Part shown: in pieces, positions 1 to 6,038 of the stretch | Numbering within the stretch: the stretch's first letter is position 1 | How the letters are laid out: every line of letters starts with the position of its first letter | Origin: Patescibacteria group bacterium | Lineage (GTDB): Bacteria; Patescibacteriota; Gracilibacteria; UBA1369; LOWO2-01-FULL-3 | Length of the DNA: 9,353 bases | NCBI GenBank assembly: GCA_018818755.1 | Contig: JAHIRL010000003.1 | Location: forward strand, 1 to 9,353 | Direction of reading: 5' to 3' | Notes under the pieces: model-generated | Told to the model about the DNA's origin: nothing | The model's database searches: none | What the model saw: the letters and a program-made list of their open reading frames with translations, nothing else | Program-made: the position numbers and the translations under genes

Positions 1-1735
1 TAGCTGCCCAATATTTCTTGGAAACATCCGGATAAGGATTATAGCTTAGGTTGTCATAGGGTTTTACTCCGGCAAATTTTGACAATACCACCACTGCTTC
101 CGATCTGGTTAGATATTTATCTGGCCTAAATGTTTTATCATCATAACCGCTAACAATTTTTTTACGATTAGCAGTATATAGATACTTTGCATACCAAGCG
201 GCTGAATCAATATCTTTAAACTTTAAATCGCCGGTATTCAATTCGGATCGCACACCTTCCAAAACAAACTTAAGTGCCTCAACACGAGTCACAGTCTTTT
301 CGGGCCGAAATGTTCCATCATTATAACCATTGATAAATCCATTTTCTGCCAGGTAGGTAATAGCCTCATAGTACTTACTAGATTTAGGCACATCACTAAA
401 ACTAACAGACTGAGTATTATCTTCAATTTTAAACCAATCAGAATAATAGGTTTCACCATTATATACCAGCTCGAGACGATCGCGCCCCTCTTCTAAATTT
501 TCAAGGAAGCCGACATATTCATAATTATCAAAATCAAAAAGGGTGATAATTGCCTTATTCGCCTTAAAACTACCATTAGCGGAACTAAGTACAAACTCTC
601 CTACAAAACCATCAGTAAAAGAATTTTCAAACTGATCCTGAAGGTTGATTGTAAAATTGGTATTACCAGAAACACTATATTTCTCAGGAACATCAAAGCC
701 CCAAACCAAATATGGATCTTCCTCCACAACTTCCTCCACTGGATCCACAACTTCCTCCTCAACCACAACTGCCTCTACTTCCTCAGCAGGCTCGTCTTCC
801 TCCTCTTCCTCCTCTACATAAGAATTGGCATAACTTGCCCCAGAATCGGGTGTTTCGTTAGCATAAACAGCATTCTCAGAAGAATACTGCTGAACATATT
901 TCATAGGGTTTATAGTAGTTGCAATAGCCTTATCCTTACCTAAGCCGGCATTTACCGCAGTAAAAAAATCAAGACCCGCATTCGAAGCCTCCGTCCATGT
1001 GAAGGGCCAATACGGATGCCATGGTGCCTGATCATTATCAATCTGAAAATGTAAATGTGGAGTGGTCGCAGTTCCAGAAGATCCGGACTTTGCGATTTGC
1101 TGCCCTTTTGTCACAACATCCCCAACATTAACAGAAATTTCACTCAGATGCGAGTAGGACGAATAATAGGTCTCCTTTGCATTGCTATCAGCCAAAGATG
1201 GCATATTCATATGCTTGACCACCACATCATAACCAAAACCACTACTCTTCTTGGAAACATCGGACACAGTCCCATTTGCCATCACATAAACAGGTGTACC
1301 AGTGGGGATTTTAATATCAACAGCCAAATGCGAACCAGAATACTCCTTACCATCCAAAAGATAAGAGCCCATATAAGGAACAGAATATGTGATTTTAGCA
1401 TTACGGATCTTATCATCCTCAGCATCTCGCCAAACCAATTGATCAGTAGGAGTGCTTAGCACAGACGGATCATACTTGGGAGCATCAATTAATTGACCGT
1501 TGGAAAAATTGGCATAATTTAAATCCCAGTTATTAGATTCTACATAGACCCAATTTGGTACTTTCTGAATAGGCAAAACAGTTCCATCAAAAGCCTTGTG
1601 TGCCGGTAAATCCAAAATACTAGCCTTATAAAGCAAGCTAGACCCCTGGAACATCAGAAAAACATAAGAAAGCGAGAAAAACAGCATCAGGAAGAGAATA
1701 TTCTTGAAGGAATAAAGATTTTTTTTGGATTTCAT
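1..1735 (-). CDS. Membrane-anchored M23 family metallopeptidase with SLH repeats (3'-truncated by window edge)
   Basis: Reading from ATG at 1733-1735, the frame stays open for 578 codons to the left edge, so the C-terminus is missing. A basic start and hydrophobic stretch at residues 12-30 give a signal anchor or signal peptide; I see no clear cleavage site. Residues about 115-245 are an M23 (lysostaphin/LytM-like) domain: the zinc ligands appear as H136 and D140 in GSHLAVDI and as HLH (H227, H229), with SHL at 195-197 also typical. M23 enzymes cut peptidoglycan cross-bridges or stem peptides. A Glu/Val-rich acidic linker (307-340) and a region of unknown fold (about 341-440) follow. Then come SLH repeats at about 446-491 and 506-551 (each F.D(V/I), then GY.D.TFRP and TR.EA) and a third beginning at 568 with YPDV. 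SLH repeats usually bind secondary wall polymers. All expected catalytic ligands are present, so activity is plausible. It is divergent from tsaE, and no Shine-Dalgarno precedes the ATG. Confidence 0.93.
   Translation of the reverse strand, partial: MKSKKNLYSFKNILFLMLFFSLSYVFLMFQGSSLLYKASILDLPAHKAFDGTVLPIQKVPNWVYVESNNWDLNYANFSNGQLIDAPKYDPSVLSTPTDQLVWRDAEDDKIRNAKITYSVPYMGSYLLDGKEYSGSHLAVDIKIPTGTPVYVMANGTVSDVSKKSSGFGYDVVVKHMNMPSLADSNAKETYYSSYSHLSEISVNVGDVVTKGQQIAKSGSSGTATTPHLHFQIDNDQAPWHPYWPFTWTEASNAGLDFFTAVNAGLGKDKAIATTINPMKYVQQYSSENAVYANETPDSGASYANSYVEEEEEEDEPAEEVEAVVVEEEVVDPVEEVVEEDPYLVWGFDVPEKYSVSGNTNFTINLQDQFENSFTDGFVGEFVLSSANGSFKANKAIITLFDFDNYEYVGFLENLEEGRDRLELVYNGETYYSDWFKIEDNTQSVSFSDVPKSSKYYEAITYLAENGFINGYNDGTFRPEKTVTRVEALKFVLEGVRSELNTGDLKFKDIDSAAWYAKYLYTANRKKIVSGYDDKTFRPDKYLTRSEAVVVLSKFAGVKPYDNLSYNPYPDVSKKYWAA
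716..817 (-). repeat. Acidic low-complexity linker with imperfect GAGGAAGTTGTG-like repeats
   Basis: The plus strand is a nearly pure pyrimidine tract with recurring ACTTCCTCC and CTTCCTCCTC words. On the coding strand it reads as GAG/GAA/GTT/GTG codons, residues 307-340 of the M23-SLH protein, mostly Glu and Val with Asp, Pro and Ala. It separates the peptidase from the C-terminal wall-binding part and probably acts as an extended charged spacer. Such tracts can vary in length between strains by slippage. Confidence 0.75.
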
Positions 1736-1763
1736 ACTTTTTGTTTTTATTTTTATTTAAGTT

Positions 1764-1799
1764 TCGTATAATTATAGCAAATTTTATCACTTTTTGCAA
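1764..1799 (-). promoter_or_regulatory. Predicted sigma-70-type promoter of the M23-SLH gene
   Basis: On the minus strand, TTGCAA (1794-1799) and a perfect TATAAT (1771-1776) are separated by exactly 17 bases. Transcription would start near 1764, giving a leader of about 29 bases that is very A-rich and has no Shine-Dalgarno. The -10 forms half of the palindrome TATAATTATA shared with the divergent tsaE side. Confidence 0.7.
1767..1772 (+). promoter_or_regulatory. Possible -10 element of the tsaE promoter
   Basis: TATAAT on the plus strand overlaps the minus-strand TATAAT within the 10-bp palindrome at 1767-1776. A start near 1779 would leave about 22 bases before the tsaE ATG. No convincing -35 is seen: the hexamer at 17-base spacing is a T-run, and TTGTTT at 1741-1746 is 20 bases away. 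This is therefore weaker than the opposing promoter. Confidence 0.4.
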
Positions 1800-1801
1800 C
1801 C

Positions 1802-2215
1802 ATGCGAAGCAACACAAACAGCTTAGAAGAAACAGAAGAGTTGGCCGGGAAGATAGCCAAGCTACTTAAAGAAAAACACATAGCCTATCTAATTGGAGAT
1901 CTAGGTAGTGGAAAAACCACATTGAGCAAATTTATCGCTCAAAAACTGGGTTTTACAAATTTTAAATTAAAAAGCCCTACTTACAACTACATCCGCAAAT
2001 ACGAACAAGACGGGAAAAAACTCTACCACATAGATCTATATAGGATAGAAGAGTTGGATCAACTATTGAAAATGGAAATAGACGAAATCTGCGAGGAGCA
2101 AAATGCATTTGTGTTAATCGAATGGGCTGATCGAATAAAAGAAAAACACCAATCAAGCACGACAATAAATCTAAGCTATATAGATGAGACAACTCGCAAG
2201 ATAGAAATTAGCTAA
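1802..2215 (+). CDS. tsaE: tRNA threonylcarbamoyladenosine biosynthesis ATPase TsaE (YjeE family)
   Basis: This 137-residue protein has the normal length and motif order of TsaE, the small cytoplasmic ATPase that works with TsaB and TsaD on threonylcarbamoyl transfer to A37 of ANN-decoding tRNAs (t6A). A Walker A GDLGSGKTT spans residues 32-40, the family motif SPTYNY is at 58-63, HIDLYRIEE is at 76-84, and the Walker B-like LIEWADR is at 105-111. ATG at 1802 is the first Met after an in-frame stop at 1775-1777, and there is no Shine-Dalgarno upstream. It is the only plus-strand gene here, divergent from the M23-SLH gene and overlapping the convergent 3D gene by 8 bases at the stop codons. 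In E. coli, tsaE neighbours the wall amidase gene amiB; here it also lies beside peptidoglycan genes, which may be coincidence. Confidence 0.95.
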   Translation: MRSNTNSLEETEELAGKIAKLLKEKHIAYLIGDLGSGKTTLSKFIAQKLGFTNFKLKSPTYNYIRKYEQDGKKLYHIDLYRIEELDQLLKMEIDEICEEQNAFVLIEWADRIKEKHQSSTTINLSYIDETTRKIEIS

Positions 2216-3407
2216 AGCTATTAATAAGATCCAAGGTGGAAGGCCCAACACGCCCGGCTCCAACATCAGCACCTGTGCTCACAATTTCATTATCCAACTG
2301 AAAACTCAAAACAGCCGCTTGAGTCACTTCGCCATAATATTGAGTATAATAAGGATGATCAAAATACCCCATATCCTTCAAGAAATTTTGCAATTTCACA
2401 ACTTCCTCGCTCTCATCACCAAAACCAAGCTCAGCCGCCAAAAGGACATCGTCATCATCCACAGTCTCAGCCAACATTGTTTTTTGCTCCATATAAACAC
2501 TAGTAGCCGCCGCAACCAAAACCCTTGTCTCATTACGCAAACTAATCAGAAAATTCATCTCAGAACTGGTTTTAGGCCCAAACACTCCCGCCCCAAAATC
2601 CGCCTCATCCTCAATAATCCCACGCGCTTGCTGAAATTTAAAAACAGCATGAACAGTAGTTTCATCATAAACACCGGTAATCTCTCCTTTGTAATAATTA
2701 AAATTTCTAAGTTCCTCCTGAAGAGTCCGTACACGCTCACCCTCAGCCCCCAAACTCAATGTAAAACTAAAATTTTCATCCAAATCTACATCAAACTCCG
2801 AAGCCATCACCTCAAGTTCATCAACCTGACTCTCAACAGCAGGATTAGATCCCAAATTACACTCATTCGGGATAGCCTCATTAGGCGAATATCCAGGCAA
2901 TTCAATACTTTCCTCCACAGCATCAGTTTTCCCATAAACAGTAGCGCTTACAGTCCTTTTTCCCCAATTTAAAGCTCGCGTTAAACCAATGTCTCCATAC
3001 CCCATCCAGACATCCAATCGATCATAAGCATTCGACCTTTCACCTGCATGCACTATCGCCCCACCTCTATCATGCACGGCAGTAATTCCAATTCCCGGAA
3101 TGTAAAGTTTTGTTCCAAAAGGGAAGCTCTTTGGAGCCGCAATCATCCCCGGATAAACCTCAGTGCCGTCTGCGCCATTTGTCCCACGACCATTCAGCCG
3201 AATATCTCCATCATATGAACCAGTAACATAACGACTCTGACATGGAAGGGGAGAGTAATAAGCAGAGACAATGAAAGACTTGTAAGCCGGATAACTCAAC
3301 TCACCAAAATAATCCAGCAAAGAATCCGCACCAGATGTTTGCGATGGAAACAAATAACTGCAAAAAATAATAAGCAACGATAATGACAATCTTTTTGTGT
3401 TTTTCAT
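2208..3407 (-). CDS. Secreted 3D-domain cell-wall protein with two peptidoglycan-binding repeats
   Basis: This 399-residue protein is predicted to be exported. Residues 1-27 form a signal peptide with a basic start, hydrophobic core and SGA-DS cleavage context. Residues about 45-158 match the 3D domain, a double-psi barrel named for three aspartates, visible as D113 in HDRGGAI and D129 and D132 in DRLDVWMG. Related 3D and MltA/RlpA-type barrels act on or bind peptidoglycan glycan, so a lytic-transglycosylase-like role is likely but not proven. Two peptidoglycan-binding-type repeats follow, about 218-288 (VRTLQEELRNFNYYKGEITG) and 326-397 (VVKLQNFLKDMGYF). Both carry an insert of the form AD.GAG..GP.T. 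Between them lie acidic or Ala/Val-rich spacers. The start at 3405-3407 is supported by the signal peptide and the upstream TATAAT. The TAA stop overlaps the tsaE stop. Confidence 0.9.
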   Translation of the reverse strand: MKNTKRLSLSLLIIFCSYLFPSQTSGADSLLDYFGELSYPAYKSFIVSAYYSPLPCQSRYVTGSYDGDIRLNGRGTNGADGTEVYPGMIAAPKSFPFGTKLYIPGIGITAVHDRGGAIVHAGERSNAYDRLDVWMGYGDIGLTRALNWGKRTVSATVYGKTDAVEESIELPGYSPNEAIPNECNLGSNPAVESQVDELEVMASEFDVDLDENFSFTLSLGAEGERVRTLQEELRNFNYYKGEITGVYDETTVHAVFKFQQARGIIEDEADFGAGVFGPKTSSEMNFLISLRNETRVLVAAATSVYMEQKTMLAETVDDDDVLLAAELGFGDESEEVVKLQNFLKDMGYFDHPYYTQYYGEVTQAAVLSFQLDNEIVSTGADVGAGRVGPSTLDLINSFS

Positions 3408-3417
3408 TTGTGTTTTT
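3394..3417 (-). repeat. 13-bp tandem duplication across the start codon of the 3D gene
   Basis: On the coding strand AAAAACACAAA occurs twice, at 3407-3417 and 3394-3404, separated by two bases, so the ATG sits at the junction. The upstream copy forms the end of the leader and the downstream copy encodes the start of MKNTK. The sequence is simple, but the 11-base exact match at a 13-base period suggests a small slippage duplication. Confidence 0.65.
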
Positions 3418-3433
3418 ATTTCTAAATCTAAAC

Positions 3434-3442
3434 ATTATACCA
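3434..3442 (-). promoter_or_regulatory. Predicted extended -10 promoter of the 3D gene
   Basis: The minus strand reads TGG-TATAAT, an extended -10 (TGn) joined to a perfect -10 at 3434-3439. At 17-base spacing the -35 position reads AATACT, which is poor; extended -10 promoters often tolerate this. The predicted start near 3427 leaves a leader of about 20 bases with no Shine-Dalgarno. Confidence 0.6.
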
Positions 3443-3484
3443 CAAAACAAAGGCCCAGTATTAGCAAGAAGACTTGCCACGGGC
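3440..3484 (-). terminator. Possible weak terminator hairpin after the VirD4/TraG-like gene
   Basis: On the minus strand, downstream of the ATPase stop, an inner stem GCAAG-TCTT-CTTGC (3464-3477) is enclosed by GCCC/GGGC (3481-3484 with 3453-3456) across an asymmetric internal loop. The T-rich CTTTGTTTTG follows. The stem is short and interrupted, and the region also overlaps the next promoter, so its function is uncertain. Confidence 0.3.
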
Positions 3485-3511
3485 AAAGTATTGTTTCTTA
3501 ATAAAAACAGT

Positions 3512-5992
3512 TTAAACGGCTCCGATTCTTCTTAAAATCTCCCTATCAACAAAATCCCTATCTCTTCCATACTTAAGCCTGGAGAGTTGCTTGTAGGCCT
3601 CTGCCGCCTCCTTATCACCTTCCTCGAGGTACGGATTCACAGGAGTAATAGAAAATGGACGACTAGGCTGAGTATCAATAGAAAGTTTCATCACAGCCTT
3701 ATACTTATCAATATTTATCAAATCCTGATCACTAAAAACCGGAGCCATCTCCTTAGCCATATGCTCCGCATCTTGAGCACCAATCTTATAAGACATCATC
3801 GTCCCCACATTCCCAAAAACAGCTCCCTTCAAATCGGCCTTACCCTTTTTGCCTCCGCCACCTTCCTCAAGCTGTGCCAAATACTGATGCGCAATATTCA
3901 ATCCAAGTCGATATTTCCTGGCCTCAGACAAAATAACCTCAATACTATCGGTAACATAGTTTTGGAACTCATCTATGTAAAGGAAAAAATCACTTCGCTC
4001 ATTCGCTGGAATTTTTGCTCTTTTCAAAGCAGCCATCTGAATTTTTTGCACAATGACCAAACCAAGAAGCTTTGAGTTAATTTCACCAACAGAACCCTTT
4101 GAAAGATTCATTAAAAGAATTTTCTTGTTCTGCATTACATCAAAGAAATCAAAAGCACTCTTAGCCTGTCCAATAATATTTCTCATCATAGTATTTGTAA
4201 CAAACTGCCCGAATTTAGCCGCAAAATAGGGAATCATCTCTTGCTTCTCACGCGCACCTGTTTTGGCCATTTGGTGATCCCAAAAAGAAGCAACCACAGG
4301 GTTGGTAACATGCTGACGCTTTAACTTTGCAAAATCATCATCTGTAAACAAACGCACAATATCGGTCAGGGCACCACCAGCCGGGTCGGACATCAAAGTT
4401 AAACAACCATTTCTAAAATAATCCTGAATTCTTGGCCCAAATACTTCCTCATCAAAAAGCTTAATCATAATATTCATAGCATCCATTGCCACAAGCTCAA
4501 TCTCATCCCAGGAATTTCCTTCCAGAATATTTAAACCAAGTGGGCGCTCCATATCACTCGGATCAAAATGGATCACATCATCCGCCCTGCTTCTCGGTAT
4601 AAACGGCAAGATATCTTCAATCAAGCTTCCATGCGGGTCAATAACGCACAAGCCCTCCCCATTTTTTAAATCCTGCCTAATCATCACCTGCAAAATTGAA
4701 GATTTACCTGTACCGGTCTGACCAATAACATAAAAGTGCCTAAACCTGTCCACATTTTTCAGCCTGATCTCCTTGGACTCACCACGGTAAACATTATGCC
4801 CAAGTAAAATTCCTTCATCCGGGATGTTATTAGGAGCTGGGGCAATCTTGAAATTTTGCCAATCTATAGACGGATACTTATTAAATCGAATATTCGGGAT
4901 GTGGAACAAACTCGCAAGTTCCTGCGGTGAAAGTAGCATTGTCGGATCAACTACATGCTGATTAAGCCCCTTTCTGAAATTCCTAAAAATAAAATTAGTA
5001 ACAAGCCATCTTTGATTATGCCAGAGCGTATAATTAAAAGAATTACCGTTAGATTCACTATACTGTGAAAAAGCCGCCTTCATCGAAACCAGATTAACTT
5101 TTGATGTTTCCTTGGACTTAGCGCAGGAAACCAAACGAACAATAGTCTCAAAACCCTCCTTTGAATTCTTTTGCTCCATAGCTTTCACCTCTTCATCCGT
5201 AATAGGAGTTGTCCGTGTACTTACACCATCTTTATCCATATTCATTACGCTTTGTTCACCCCTAACAAGAACATCAAACAAAAGTGAAAACCAAGTAATG
5301 GGATTATACCAAGAAAAACCACTCGATTTCTTATTTTCAAAAATTTCACCAGCCTTTTTCCGCCCCTTCTCCTGCCAACCGGATTTTGCTGGACGAATCA
5401 TAATTTGAATAGCAGCACCCTCATCCTTCCCAATTTTCGAAAGCGAATTTACGATATTATTCAAAGGATCCGCATTCATTCGTTCATAAGTACGAATCGG
5501 GTAAAAAAATGGTTTTTTAGTGACCATATAACATGACGAAACATGAGAATCCGCCTCAAAAATATTATAATCATCCACTTGCTCAATAAAAGCTTCGGGA
5601 TAAAAAGCGGTCAATTGCTTTTCCAGCAAAGGTAGTAAATCCCGAGGACAAACAATAAAAAAGTTAACCAAGCCTCCTATCACAGCATATTCAAAAGACA
5701 AAAAATCCTGCCCGTTGAAAAAGGAGGGAAATCTGGAACTATAAACAACATAAAGTGACTCAAAAAATTCAGACATAACCCCACCGGAAATTTCCTTAAA
5801 ATCCTTCTGAGTCGAATATTGCTCACCCTCAACCTCTCGATCCTCCTTAGATTCCCGCTTTGGAACTCTAATTCTTAAAAAAACCATATCCAAAGATCTC
5901 TCGATATTCTTTTTATAGCGATAAAAACTAATCCCCCCATAAAAGAGTCCAATTAGTACGACAGCCAATAATAAGTAGATCCAAAAGCTCAT
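3512..5992 (-). CDS. VirD4/TraG-like type IV secretion coupling ATPase with a long uncharacterised N-terminal region
   Basis: This 826-residue protein has one N-terminal membrane helix (about 4-25) followed by basic residues, so most of it should be cytoplasmic. Residues about 72-410 form a region I cannot name with confidence; it includes a stretch at 98-140 resembling the N-terminal part of ATPases seen next to T4SS-like genes in Patescibacteria (from memory). The ATPase core runs from about 415 to the C-terminus. It has Walker A GQTGTGKS at 424-431, IDPHG at 451-455, Walker B LYIDEFQNY at 671-679, and the coupling-protein-like segment EARKYRLGL..AHQY at 690-704, then FGNVGTMMSYKIG.QDAE at 726-743. 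A Gly/Lys-rich loop (710-718) lies between them. VirD4/TraG proteins are hexameric motors that pass DNA or protein to a secretion channel. No VirB4, VirB6, relaxase or pilin gene is in the window, so the substrate is unknown. DNA pumping, secretion or conjugation are all possible. Confidence 0.85.
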   Translation of the reverse strand: MSFWIYLLLAVVLIGLFYGGISFYRYKKNIERSLDMVFLRIRVPKRESKEDREVEGEQYSTQKDFKEISGGVMSEFFESLYVVYSSRFPSFFNGQDFLSFEYAVIGGLVNFFIVCPRDLLPLLEKQLTAFYPEAFIEQVDDYNIFEADSHVSSCYMVTKKPFFYPIRTYERMNADPLNNIVNSLSKIGKDEGAAIQIMIRPAKSGWQEKGRKKAGEIFENKKSSGFSWYNPITWFSLLFDVLVRGEQSVMNMDKDGVSTRTTPITDEEVKAMEQKNSKEGFETIVRLVSCAKSKETSKVNLVSMKAAFSQYSESNGNSFNYTLWHNQRWLVTNFIFRNFRKGLNQHVVDPTMLLSPQELASLFHIPNIRFNKYPSIDWQNFKIAPAPNNIPDEGILLGHNVYRGESKEIRLKNVDRFRHFYVIGQTGTGKSSILQVMIRQDLKNGEGLCVIDPHGSLIEDILPFIPRSRADDVIHFDPSDMERPLGLNILEGNSWDEIELVAMDAMNIMIKLFDEEVFGPRIQDYFRNGCLTLMSDPAGGALTDIVRLFTDDDFAKLKRQHVTNPVVASFWDHQMAKTGAREKQEMIPYFAAKFGQFVTNTMMRNIIGQAKSAFDFFDVMQNKKILLMNLSKGSVGEINSKLLGLVIVQKIQMAALKRAKIPANERSDFFLYIDEFQNYVTDSIEVILSEARKYRLGLNIAHQYLAQLEEGGGGKKGKADLKGAVFGNVGTMMSYKIGAQDAEHMAKEMAPVFSDQDLINIDKYKAVMKLSIDTQPSRPFSITPVNPYLEEGDKEAAEAYKQLSRLKYGRDRDFVDREILRRIGAV

Positions 5993-6012
5993 ATTATTTA
6001 AAAATTTGTAAA

Positions 6013-6021
6013 ATTATATCA
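6013..6021 (-). promoter_or_regulatory. Predicted extended -10 promoter of the VirD4/TraG-like gene
   Basis: The minus strand reads TGA-TATAAT, an extended -10 with a perfect -10 at 6013-6018, just after the aspS stop. The -35 position at 17-base spacing falls on the end of aspS and reads TAGGTG, a poor match. A start near 6006 leaves a leader of about 14 bases made almost only of A and T, with no Shine-Dalgarno. This suggests the ATPase can be transcribed independently of aspS. Confidence 0.6.
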
Positions 6022-6038
6022 CAAGCAACCCCACACAC

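Noticed and set aside
1055..1459. 134-codon plus-strand open frame opposite the M23 domain
   Set aside because: The opposite strand encodes the conserved HxxxD and HLH peptidase motifs; this frame shows no motif and is a by-product of that coding sequence.
2208..2230. Bidirectional terminator between tsaE and the 3D gene
   Set aside because: Only very short self-complementary words (TTAGCTAA, AGCT-AA-AGCT) are present, with no stable stem and no T-tract.
2319..2972. 217-codon plus-strand open frame opposite the 3D gene
   Set aside because: It lies wholly antisense to a gene with clear domains, is biased toward Ile, Ser, Asn and Leu with no recognisable motif, and has no promoter or ribosome site in view.
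3301..3486. 61-codon minus-strand frame overlapping the 3D gene start, with a hydrophobic C-terminal half
   Set aside because: It is out of frame with the signal peptide of the 3D protein and crosses that gene's promoter; the hydrophobic stretch arises from the shifted reading of the signal-peptide codons.
3587..4075. 162-codon plus-strand open frame opposite the ATPase C-terminus
   Set aside because: It is antisense to the conserved Walker B and coupling-protein segments; no domain or start signals are visible.
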